Source: Mytilus trossulus
Lineage: Eukaryota > Mollusca > Bivalvia > Mytilida > Mytilidae
Direction: 5' to 3'
DNA: 64,000 nt
Assembly: GCF_036588685.1 (NCBI RefSeq)
Contig: NC_086386.1
Coordinates: 23,208,931-23,272,930 of the forward strand
Position numbers and translations under genes: made by a program. Positions within the stretch are counted from its first letter, which is position 1. Every line of letters begins with the position of its first letter. The notes below the pieces were generated by a model. The model was not told where the DNA came from. It made no database searches and was given only the letters and a program-made list of their open reading frames with translations. Positions 1 to 13,100 of this stretch are shown in pieces.

Positions 1-735
1 TTTTTAGCCGTGGCGGCCATCTTGGTTGGTTGACCAGGTCACGCCACACATTTTTTAAACTAGATACCCCAAAGATGATTGTGGCCAAGTTTGGATTAAT
101 TTGGCCAAGTAGTTTCAGAGAAGAAGATTTTTGTAAAAGATTACTTTAATTAACGAAAAATGGTTAAAAATTGACTATAAAGGGCAATAACTCCTAAACA
201 GGTCAACTGACCATTTTGGTCATGTTGACTTATTTGTAGATCTTACTTTGCTGAACATTATTGCTGTTTACAGTTTATCTCTAACTATAATAATATTCAA
301 GATAATAACCAAAAACAGCAAAATTTCTTCAAAATTACCAATTCAGGGGCAGCAACCCAACAACCGATTGACCAATTCATCTGAAAATTTCAGGGCAGAT
401 AGATCTTGACCTGATAAACATTTTTACACCATGTCAGATTTGCTCTAAATGCTTTGGTTTTTGAGTTATAAGCCAAAAACTGCTTTTTACCCCTATGTTC
501 TATTTTTAGCCGTGGCGGCCATCTTGGTTGGTTGACCGGGTCACGCCACACATTTTTTAAACTAGATACCCCAATGATGATTGTGGCCAAGTTTGGTTTG
601 ATTTGGCCCAGTAGTTTCAGAGGAGAAGATTTTTGTAAAAGTTAACGACGACGGACGACGACGGACGAAGACGGACGCCGGACGCCAAGTGATGAGAAAA
701 GCTCACTTGGCCCTTCGGGCCAGGTGAGCTAAAAA
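1..735 (+). repeat. Duplicated dispersed repeat (two copies of a ~140-bp module)
   Basis: A module starting with the words tttttagccgtggcggcc occurs at 1-145 and again at about 503-640, so it is a direct repeat with about 500 bp spacing. The second copy runs on into a (gacgacgga)-rich stretch and then into a segment at about 690-730 containing ctcacttggcccttcgggcc, which forms a small hairpin because ggccc and gggcc pair. I recognise this as a repeat dispersed in bivalve genomes; the family name is not known to me. It lies in the 3' part of the CCDC22 gene, in an intron or beyond. I see no coding signal in it: the short open frame crossing the second copy is repeat sequence. Confidence 0.7.
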
Positions 736-1121
736 GTATTCAAAGACAAGCAAACAAAAATGTAGGTCATGTTGACCAAATTATTATTCAATGGGTAACA
801 CAGCATAAGAAGGTATTCAAGAAGTGAAAAAAATGACTGTACGGTAACCTATAGTTCTTTTAACATGTCTGTATCATTTTGGTCTTTTGTGGATAGTGTT
901 TCATTGGCAATCATACCACATCTTCTTTTTTATATTAACATAATTCTGGCAAATCTGGAAATATTTAATGGAAATACATGAGGGTAAATAAAGTTGTTTC
1001 GGCCACAGATAAGGCACAAAGCCTATAAGATTTTAAAGCATTTAGAATGCATATGTCATGAATAACATAATTACATACATACATTATTCTATCACTAACT
1101 AAAGCATTTTAGACTTTATAC

Positions 1122-4100
1122 CTGGTTAATGCCGTCTTTTTGTTTTTTAATATTTGATACGATCTCCATGATCCTTTTAGTATAAGCTGACCTGTTGACA
1201 TCTTTTGTCATTCTCTCATACTCAGCTATCTATAAATTTAACAACAATTAGATTAAATAATTAGCATAAATTATATAACTAAGTTGTCTGTACTGTCAAC
1301 TGATTTTTATAGTTTTTTCTTATAATGTACTGTCACACCAAGGTCCCAGGTAAGGGGATATTTGGCAGGCCTTCAAACTAGTTTAACCCTGCCAGATTCT
1401 GTATGTATGTGACTGTCCCAAGTCAGAAGCCTGTCATTCAGTTGTTGGTTGTTGCTGTATATCATGATTATTTTTCTTCATTATTTTATACATAAACCAG
1501 GCTGTTGTTTTCTCATTTGAATTGTTGAACATTTGTCATTTCAGGAGGTTTTATAGATGACTATGCGGTATGATTATTAGCCTTAGCCACCATACAGTGA
1601 CCTATTGTTGTTAAATTTTGTGTCATTTTGGTCTATTGTGGAGATTTGTCTCATTAGCAATCATACCACATCTTCTTATTTTATATTAATATGTCATCAC
1701 TAAACCATATGTCATCTACATAGTTTATTTTTTCTAACTCTTGAAATATTTTAAAATCACTTAACAAAAAGATAGCCACATTGCTGCCCTAGAATAGTGT
1801 ACCTACATGTATGTCTTGTGATCATCAAACAGTCTCACTACTGTTAAGTTGTTAACCAAATAATTTATGTAAGCAATTTATTTTCAAGACTTTTAAAAGT
1901 AATATGTAAAATTTAGATCTTTCAATATCTAACTTCCTCAAATAAATTAGAAATCAGAAATTAAACAGCTTTGAAGTTGACTAGAAATGGTTAAATGTGA
2001 AATAAAGAATCCTAAAAAATAAGTGGGTTTACAGTAAACAATGCGCCATTTTTAACACTTTGGACAAATAACCTCCTTTTCCTGAAAACCTGGATAAAAA
2101 AACTGTCAATAACAAAAACTAACCAATTGTTTTTGTAACTCCTCTTTCTGTCTAGCATCATCAGCTACTTCTTTCATTTTTGATCGGAATGCTTTAATCT
2201 CTTCTAACTTTTTCTCTGCTTCAGACTAAAAATAGACATAAACAATTCATTGAAAAGTTTAAATTTGAATCATATAGAGTACATACTTTTAATCTAAAGT
2301 ACAAAATTATTATATCTGTGTAATCATAGATATAGGAAGATGTGGTGTGAGTGCCAATGAGACAACTCTCCATCCAAATAACAATTTATAATCGTAAACC
2401 ATTATAGGTCAATGTACGGCCTTCAACACGGAGCCTTGAAATAAATGTTATCAGTTTCATGGCAATGCTTTATTTCTCTTCTAATGAACAATAGATATAG
2501 GAAGATGCCTTGTGAGTGCCAATGAGACAACTCTCAATCCAAATAACAATTTTTTTAAAAGTAAACCATTATAGGTCAATGTACGGCCTTCAACACGGAG
2601 CCTTGGCTCACACCGAACAACCAGCTATAAAGGGCCCCATACAATCTCTATTTACCATAATTTACCTTCATAATAATGTATATTAAATTTCTACTCACCT
2701 CTTTCTTTGAATTAAGATCTTTAAGCTCCCTGTACTGCTCTATCAATGGTGCTCTGTGTTTCTCCCATTGATTAGCTAAGGTTACCAGGCGTTGTGCACT
2801 ACTATCTACAACTGACTGTCAAAATAGGAAAATCTGGTTATGGATGAAATATGCCTAAATTTGTAGATTGATAACAGTAACTTACATCTTATTGATGACA
2901 TTATATTTCACTTTGTGCTGGTATAAATTCCAAGAAAAAAACAATCTTATTAACTATGGTCAGAGCATTTTACTTTGTTTGTGTAGTTTAATTTTTAATT
3001 TCAGAGGTAAAGCTCAAATAGAGGAATGCATTTCATTGTTATTTAAGACATTTTCTTTATTGTCATGCTCTATGCTCATTTTAAAATGCATATATGGTTC
3101 TTTGTATATCACTATCTACAGCTCTTATAACTTTGCATTAAATTTCGTACTGAATAAATGATTTCTGTGGACTTTGAATGAAAATACCATAACCACAAAA
3201 TTCTGCTATGAAAAAATGTATACACTAGAGCATATTAAGTAATTTTTAATGTTGAATTCTAACTTTCTAAAAATAAAATTGCTAACAAAATGGTGTGCCT
3301 ACTTAAACCATTATATCTGTAGAGTATATCTGCTTTCTTTTTTTGTTTCTTTACCTGTATTTTGGTAATATTATTTTCTGCATCAGGTAACAAGTCAAGT
3401 GTGCGTTTCTTGACTTTATAAGACTCTTCTTTATCTTGGTTCTGTTGTAATAGCGTTGAAATTTGATCTTCCATTTGTTTCATTGAAGCTGTAAGCTTTT
3501 TAGATTCAAGTTCTAAATTGTCTATTTTTGATATTAAATTGTTATATTCTGTTTTTATATTTTCTATATCCTCTTCTCTCTCTTTTTGGAGTTCCTGAAA
3601 ATAGATTAAAAAAAAAAGTTGAAAAGAATTTAAATTATGAAGTTCAAATAGTTTTCGAAAATTTAATGAAGTAAACCTTGTAAATAGCAATCAAATCAAA
3701 TTAACAATCATAATATTAGAATTAAGAGCAGAGACTCTTTTCATAAAAACTCTTCAACAGTAAAAAATATGTGTAAGCCATATACATTTCAGTATATCAT
3801 TTATTTGTTAGAGATTTTTTGTGAAAAGAGTCTGTGATTTTCTAGTTTTCTTCTGTAATGTTGTAGAAACATTTCTTTAGAAGTGAATGGTGCCATAGAA
3901 AACAACTAACTTCATGCCATTCAAATTTTGTATCCTAGAACAGTGACAAAACTGTTTGAATATTTCCACTCTTGATGTTAGACTTGTTTATCTGTCTATT
4001 ATGAAATTTAAGACTTTATGTTATCAATGTGAATAAAGCTGTATACAAGTGAGAGGTTTTAGCTAGCTATAAAACAAGGTTCAATCCACCATTTTCTACA

Positions 4101-7100
4101 TTAGAAAATGTCTGTATCAAGTCAGGAATATGACAGTTGTTATCCATTCGTTTGATGTGTTTGGACTTTTGATTTTGCCTTTTGATTTTGGACTTTCCTT
4201 TTTTCGAATTTTCCTCGGAATTCAGTACTTTTGTGTATATACTTTTTAGATAGAATCCAAATGGAGGTATCTTGAAGGTAATATTTAGATATCAGTTAAA
4301 ATATGATTATTCTATGTACAAACAGACAAATATGGGAGTAAAAACATTTGCGATCACATGAAATTTAGGTTCTTAGACAAAAAACCTATATTCAAATTTT
4401 CCATTTTAAATTTTCCATTTTATCTCCATTTTATCTGAAGAAACACCATTTAATGGGAATTAACAATGACAAAGTAATTTTATTATGATGTATACCATTC
4501 AGATTTAGGGGTGGGCCAAGGGATCCTGTAAATTTATGGAATTGTCTTAGGTTAGGGTGAAGATTGACACCTGTTAAAAAGTTAAGACTTTTAAATCTGC
4601 TTCATTTTTATGCACCTGTCCTTAATCAGGAGTCTGTTGTACAGTGGTTGTCAATTGATGTAGTTCATAATTGTTTCTTGTTTTTTATATAGATAAGAAT
4701 GTTGTTTTTTTTGTTTTAATTGTTTAACACTAGTCATTTGTTTTGGCCTTTTATAGCTTGCTGTTAGGTGTGAATAAAGAATCTGTACTTTGTGTACTTT
4801 TTACACATTGTGACTTGGATGGAGAGTTGACTCTGGAACTCATACCACATTCTCTATGGAGAAGATGGAACTTAGTTGTAATCTTGTGTCTAATCCATTT
4901 GTTTTGAAACTCATACCACAATTTCTTATTTATATTTTATCACTTTATGTAGTGATATATATACCACTGAAACCTGTTCTGTTTTAATATTCCTCTTTAG
5001 TTTCTTACCTCCTCTGTGTGACTTTTATCTATTTCAGGTTTCTGTATCTGTGATAATGTCTTCTCTTCATCCTGAAGATGACAAATCAAAATAGTAATTA
5101 GATGTTTGATGAATTAGTGCAAGTTGTATGCTTGCAGTCTGATTGAATAAAAATAGTTTTTACATTAGAATAAACAAAATTTAAAGACAACACTAGTTTA
5201 CAAGACAACAACTTAAACCCTATAATAACAGTTTCAATAAATGTAGTAAGACTTTTGGTATTTAGCTGAATCTTGCCTCCAAATGACCTAAGATCGACTC
5301 TGAATCACCTTTTGATGTCAAGCAAAAACTACTTTTAAATTGTGACGTCAAATATTTGAAATTATGATGTCAAAGTTTAAGGGAATCTGTGTGATTTTAC
5401 GTAATGGCGGACAAATTTGCATACAAGTGTAAATACGTCTATTGAAACCAATTAAAATATAAATGTCTTTTTTAAATAGCCTACCTTTCCATAAATAAGT
5501 TGTTCAGTATGTGTAAACCTTGACCCTTTAGTTTTTGTAGAACCAGATGATCTGTTACCCATGGAATCTATCATCTGTTGTAGGTCCATGGCAGATTTTG
5601 ATGAAGTCAAATCACCACTCCTCTGGACATCAGACCGTAAATTGTCTTTCAATCTTTTCTTTATTCTTTGTCTTTTCCTGGCTCTGTATTCCTAAATGGA
5701 GAAGAAATATGTCCTTGAAAATCAAAACATATTTACTAGCAGTTTGTTCTCAAACTTCATAGCAAAGTCATAATGTTGATATATGTTGATGCTGTATGAA
5801 AGACTTCAGAGCTAGTCAAAGTCTCCACCTTAATCAGATTGCAGTTTAGAAAGGTTTCACTTTATGTCTAGTTTAGCAACAAATTGTTTTTAACCCTTTC
5901 CTTCATTGGAATTGTTTTTTAACATACTTGAATTGCATAGGATTTTTATCAGTAAGGAAAATCATAAGGTTTAAAGTGTTAATGCATTGTGAAAACGAAT
6001 ATTTCATCAATGAAATTGAAGTCAGATATTCTCATGAATCAGAATCTCCTTTTCATATTGGAAACTTTATTTTTAAAGTCTGATGCAGACATTTTGGAGT
6101 CAAAGCATTTCAACTGAGGTACTACACAGTCGTCAAAAGGCGTCATTATGGAGGAAAAGGTTAAGTGATATATTATCTTGTTTTTTTTCCCTTTTATAAA
6201 AAATTAAATTACTGTTTGTGCAGTACATGTTGGGGAATAAAACAAGGTTTTAGGCTTTATTTAGACATAAATAATATAACTTCTAGTTAAAAGTTTCCCT
6301 CTGTTTCATTGGACATATTTGACACCATATATGAACTGTGAGACAGGTAAGAATGAGCATTTGTTTAATAAAATTTGATAACTTTTAAATCTTTTAAAGG
6401 ATTTCAATAATTCAAAGTACCTGTTCTGAGAGTCTTGAAGGAAGACCAATTGTATTCCATTCATTTTCCCATTCTTGTTGTGCCGTTAGTTCCGAGGCCA
6501 AGTCCTCCATGACAGATGGCGCTGTATCACAGTGATGTATGGTTTGATTGGTAATGTATGGAAGACTTTCAGAATAATAGGATCTAACTTCTACAATCAA
6601 ATGATAAATGTGTAATCAAATGTAATCAAATGATAAATGTGTAATCAAATGTAATCAAATGTTGAATACGTAATCAAATGTAATAAAATGTTATATATGT
6701 AATCAAATGTAATCCAATGTTAAATATGTAATCAAATGTAATAAAATGTTAAATATGTAATCAAATGTAATCAAATGTTAAATATGTAATTAAATGTAAT
6801 CATATATTAAATATGAAACCCAATGTAATCAAATGTTAAATATGTAATAAAATGTAATAAAATGATATCATATTAAATATGTAATCCAATGTAATCAAAT
6901 GTGTTATATGTAATCAAAAGTTGAATATCAAATCAAAATAGAAATATTTTTTGAAAACAAGAGCATTATTACGATTTTTTGTACGTAAAATTTTAACCCA
7001 TACATACTTTCATATGTGTTGTATGAAATGTTATAAACTTTATATTTGTGTTTTGAAAATAATTTCCATATCCTCTCATTTCAATATAAATGCCATTGTT

Positions 7101-10100
7101 TTACTTAAAATATTGACCAATTACCATGATATTGGATCTAACCTTTTGAATTTTTTTATCTAAGGTTTCCTTTACCACGATTTTGTGTCTTACCTTTTGA
7201 TATTTTCTTTGTTAGGTCACCCATACCATGTGGAGATCTCACATGACAGGAATGATATTTACATGCAGACATGGTTCCCTGAAAGAAAAGAAAAACATTC
7301 GTACACAACAATATATACAAAAGACATGTCTAAAAATACATTTTAAAATCTGCATAAAAAGATAAAAATGTCAAACAAAATGTAAGTAAGCATGACAATG
7401 CTGAAATTAACCTGCAAACAAAATGTTTACTTTCCATAATAAATCATATTTTGCCTCAAGTGGAAAACACCATGAATTGGATTTTACTGAAGCCTGTTTC
7501 ATGAAATTACACGAGATACACATAAAAGGCTATTCCAAAATAGGATTGCAATTGTGATTTTTAATCTAAGAGAGAAATGTTTACACATGTATCCGGCAAT
7601 TATATAAACAATAATTTGTTATACATGTCTTACAGTACAGTCTTACCTCTTTTTGCCAGACTTGAGGTTTTCCTCTCCATGTTATATTTTTGCTCTTTAA
7701 ATATGGAGGGACCCATGGAGAGTCTAGATATCGTGCTACAGAGGCTGATATTGTTCTTTGCAATAATGCCGAGGCACCTAAACACAAGAAATTAAATAAC
7801 TCAACAAATACCATTCACATGATAACTATGCAGAGAACTGGAAGTACTTTTACATAACATTATATTAACAAGAATGTGTCCACAGTACACGGATGCCCCA
7901 CTCGCACTATCATTTTCTATGTATAGTGGACCGTAAAATTGGAATAAATTCTCTAATTTGGCATTAAAATTAGAATGATGTTATCAAAGGGAACATGTAC
8001 ACTAAGTTTCAAGTTGATTGGACTTCTACTTTATCAAAAACTACCTTGACCAAAAACTTGACCCTGAAATTTGCACTATCATTTTCTATGTTCAGTGAAC
8101 CGTAAAATTGGGGTCAAAACTCTAATTTGGCATTTAAATTAGAAAGATCATATCAAAGGGCACATGTATACTAAGTTTCAAGTTGATTGGACTTCAACTT
8201 CATCAAAAACTACCTTGACCAAAAACTTTAACCTGAAGCGGGACAGACGGACGGACAAACGGAGGCACAGACCAGAAAACATAATGCTATCGTAGGTGGG
8301 GCATAAAAATAGTATATTAATTTTGTCAATTTAGTAATTACTCCAGTTATTAAGGATCCTTTTTTGTGAGTATTTTTTCCATTTGAAGAGACATACATTT
8401 TTTTAACACTGTAGAGCTAGCTGAAAAACAATCAAATTTAACTGTGCCTCATGTGTGTTATAATTTTGCAAATATTATTTATTTATACTTAAGGGCATAT
8501 GATACAGTTAGAAGGGAGGTAATGATGTTGCTATTGTAAAATTTTATTTTCACGACGTCAAACTCTGACATATTGAGGAAAGATGCATTTTTCAACTGTT
8601 TTTATGATTTAAACTAATTTAACTTGAAACTGAGTACATGGATCCCTCTTTTTAAAAATGGTATAAATTTGATTACATAAAAGTAGGCAATTATCATTTA
8701 CTACCAGTATTCTCAAAAATTTTCACTGGGAATTTAATTAATAATTTCCTGAAATTATATTGGACATTGGTTGAAATTCTGGTTTTCAAAGTTATGTTTT
8801 GTATACTGTTTTTTTTTCTCTTGGGCATTTTTTGTTTTGACATGGCTTTTTCAATTTGTCTTTCACAGTTAGAATATTCCTTTGGTATCTTTTGTCTCTC
8901 TCTGTTCAGTAAATATCTCATTTCATGAATTTGGTTTAAGGTGGTACCTAACAATTTAACTAAAATTAATTTGGCTCGTTTAATTTTCTTTAAATTTTGA
9001 CAAAGTATTTACTTTGACCCTTTGACAAAAATATCACAATTTCAAAAAATTTGAACCAAATGTTTAATCAGAAAAATTACACTGGTTAAATAGCATTTTG
9101 ACAAACACTTTTTTTGATCATTTTATGGAACACTGTAGAACCACTAAATTCCTTAAAATGTAGAAAACCTTGATAAATTTGCATATTAGCCTATTAAAAC
9201 TTTTGAAAACATTAAAATAAGCTTGGAGAAATTTTTGCATGACATTAAGCAGTCTTCAAACAAAAATTTAACAAGATTTTAATTCCCTTTATTTTTACCA
9301 GAAAAGTCATGTTTCCATGGCAACAACACGGTGACACATTATGATTATTGAGTGACAAATTTATTTTTTTTGAAAATTAAGACATAAAATGTATTGAGGT
9401 CAAATTTGGTGGAATTCTGTATCATGTCATGGCCAGCTCATTTTTATATTTACAGAGAATTGATATTAAGAAGCTTAATATTCCCTAATGCATGTTATGA
9501 ATACAACGTCATTAAAAAGTTCTGCTGATTTTACAGAGTTATCTCCCTGTAGTGTTAGGTACCACCTTAAATTGGAATGTTTTTTTTTTTTTTTTTAACA
9601 AATTAACACAATGTCAAACCTAATGGTTCCTCTTCTGTTTCCACTTTATCTTTAGGCAGTTTATCAATAAGAAACATGAACACTTTTCTGATCTCTGTTT
9701 CATTGGAATATAAAAATGTCTGATAACCGATTTCTCCTTTGTATCCAAGTTCCTGGAAAGAAAGAAAAAATTAATTCCTCTTAAATATGTTACGGTACTC
9801 AAAACAAACAACTGATAGAAATTTAAAAAAAAATAAGTATAACGATGCAAATGTTTAAAAGTCATGTGACTTTGATATAGAGACAAACAAACATTTGATA
9901 TTTTGAGTACTTTAATAATAAACATGATAAAGAAGACACTATTGCTATGCTTCAATTTGATTTCATTTGCTTTAGTTTATCAAATAATAAAATTAGAGGA
10001 CACAATTAATTCTTTATTTGTGAATGTTTCATTTAAGTCATTGTAATTTTTCAGAACAGAAACATAAACTTGTAAATATTCTATGTTGAAGTGATTATCC

Positions 10101-13100
10101 TTATTTCTATTTTCCCTCTGTGTAGTGGTACAAATAAAGAAGAAAAAACACCTAAAACTCAATCAATCCAAAATAAGACATCTGATTACCATGTGTCCAA
10201 TATGATATAATGTCTTTTTTCACTATCAGTAATAGAAGCATGTATCAGGAATCTAATGTTCAGCAGCTGTCATTTGTTGTAGTTCATAAGTGTTTTCCTT
10301 TCAAATATTGTTTTTATATAGATTAGATCATTAGAACGTTGGTTTTCTCGTTTGTATGGTTTAACACTGACATTTTTGGGGCCCTTCATAACTTGTTGTT
10401 CAGTGTGAGCCAAATCACTGTGTTGTAGACAGTGCTTGGATCTATAATGGTTGGCTTTTACAAATTGTGACTTGGATGGAAGATTGTCTTATTGGCACTC
10501 ATACCACATCTTCTTATATCTATAACATGTCAGTCATTATGTGTATACCTGTATAATGGATGCCAAACTAGTTCCTGTTCTGAATCTAGCGGACATTCCA
10601 CTTGGTAAGGAGTTTGGAAGGTCGACTTCATTGTTGATTACTTTGAGACAACGTATAGCAGATGACACAATCAATTCTGTACTAAACTGTCTCAAACTCT
10701 GGATGTCTTCATCCAAATCACTAAAAGCAGGAAAATAATATGACAGTAGAGAAACATTAATTGAAATTTTTGTAAAGGAAAATGCCATGTTTGCAAAATA
10801 CACTTACGGAAGTGCATATCAGTGTTCTTTCTGTGACTTTATAGAATCATAGTGCTATCCAAAAAAAAATGTATAATATTTATAGCATAATGTATTATAT
10901 TTGTGGTGCTACATTATTTTAGGGAAATAGTGCTACATGTAATTCAATCCTGTGGTACTGTTTAAAAATACTGGGTTGAACACTAAAAATATATTTTCTG
11001 CACTTTGGTAAGGTTGTTGTCACTAGACATATTCTCCATTTTATTCATTATATCAGGATTCAGGCAGTGACATTTTTCACTAGATACTTTAAAAATTAAT
11101 TGAAGAAAATGGCCATGTCAATAAGTTATACATTGTAAAAATTTAAGTAATCTCCCGCAATAAGTGGAGGAATCTGTTTTAAACATTTACAAATAATTAA
11201 TCTTGGCTGTGCATATTAATTAAAATAGGGGAGTTCTGGGATAGTTTTTGTTTTAATGTTGTTAATATGGAAGTAGACAGGGAAGCATTGTGTTACATTT
11301 ATCAGGGCACCATAGGTGAAATAAGCAAACGAAAAGATTAGATGTCAACCTAAAAAGTTTAACATACTTTTCCATTTCAACCCCACTTACTCTCAGGAAA
11401 ATTTACAGTGATGTGAAATTACCCTGAAGATGGCATTTTCAGGCAGAAGATTGTATCAATGAAAACAATGCTAACATATCTTATGTTATCAAGTGGCTTT
11501 AGAAATGAAATTGGGCATAAAATGCAGACCATCTCAAATTTGAAGTATTGATTGAAGTTGTAAAAAATGTCTACATGTATATGTTTATATTCAATATCAT
11601 TTTTTGTGGCTGCAATTTCCGACTAAAATTCTATTCTATTCTAATGAACTGAAAGTGTGTTCGTTGAGCAATTTGAAGTGATTTGAACCTAGAACCACTG
11701 AAAACACTAATAAATGAAAAAGTGCAATGTATCGCTAAAAAAAATCAAAAAAATCTACCATGTTTATTAGTCCTTCACATATGTCTATAAAAGTTATTTG
11801 ATAATAGTGGTTTGTAATGCTGTATCAGTGGCTGATGCTTGGATTTGTGTGTATATAGATTAATTGTCCAGTGGCAAATAGTTCATGCATGTTCAGTTTG
11901 ATTATATATATGGCACTGGCTACGGTTACATGGAAATGTAACAATAATAAAAATATTATTGTTACATAGGAGACTAAATGCCGGAATTCAAAGTCGGGTA
12001 AGGAACCGATTAATTACGAATGTAACAATAATTACTGAGGCTACGGTTACATAGCGTTATTGTTACATGAAAAATAGCAATATACGATGGGTCTATTAAA
12101 ATGTACTAGATAATAAAAATTAAAGACATTTATTTTATATTTACAATACATACAATTATTAAATATAAATTCTTTAATTATTTATTTGCAATGACATTTT
12201 CTACATATCCAGTAAGTGGTTTTTAGAGCATTTCTGAGTCCGACACATTTTTGGTGAAACCACTCCACGCAGCCATCACACACCAGTGATGCCGCACTGT
12301 GAACGTCCGTATCACATACTGTACAGTTCCATTCTGCGATATCCCTTTTTGTCACAAAACAAACATTTGATTTTAATTTCACATATAAAAATGTTTTTAA
12401 TGAGCACCATATTGAATTACTTAACTTACATGTGTAATGGGTCTTAGACCCTCTGCATTTAAATGATGTAGATGTAGCAAATATGTCGTTGAAAGATGGC
12501 AAAAAAGAGTTGGAGACTTGGTCTGTGTCAATTCAAACTTTGAATTATGAAACGAAATGAATATTTTGACCCATTGATATTCGTTTATAGGTTAAATTAA
12601 GTTACCTTTGGTTTGGACGAGCTCCGTCTGATTTTGAAACGAAATTACATCCTCCGTGGATACATGTATACCGAAGTTCACAGTATTTTACTTCACAGTT
12701 AGCAAACTTTGTTATAGATGACTCAATTTTTTTAGAACTGCGTTTGTAAAGCTGAATGAAATTTGTGTCTTGATATTGTTTCAGTTTTGTTTCAAACGAA
12801 TCCCAAGTTTTAAATTTTTCACCCACAACAAAATTGGTCACAAGAATCTCTTCATCCATTGTGCATTGAATAATGACAGTAATACGAGTAGGTGTGCAGT
12901 TAAATATTTAAAGTGGACACTTTTCTCAGCCTGAGTTCTTAACAACAAACCATTGGTCTATATTTTCGCCTTTGGCACTACTTATCAAAAGTAATTTGTA
13001 TCTTTATAACACCAAAACCATTTATACGTTAGAAAAAACAGTTTAAACACCATTTGTTAACGATAATATTTATTATTTATCATTATTACAAGTATTATTT

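Noticed and set aside
2868..3161. 97-codon plus-strand open frame
   Set aside because: Lies in a CCDC22 intron, with unbiased AT-rich composition and hydrophobic residues expected from random AT-rich DNA; no domain recognised.
6596..6930. CRISPR-like direct repeats
   Set aside because: Units are contiguous without unique spacers, AT-rich and diverged, in a eukaryotic intron. It is a minisatellite.
9620..9955. Long reading of the CCDC22 exon 3 frame upstream of its acceptor
   Set aside because: Only 9752-9620 continues the protein, and it does so in another frame (ELGYKGEIGYQTF). The 111-codon frame is an overlap artefact.
12361..12430. Additional intron in the transposon gene using the GTAAGT at about 12427
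   Set aside because: The strong-looking donor would join to the only nearby acceptor (ATCGCAG) with an immediate TAA stop, losing the PHD finger; reading through keeps the frame open.
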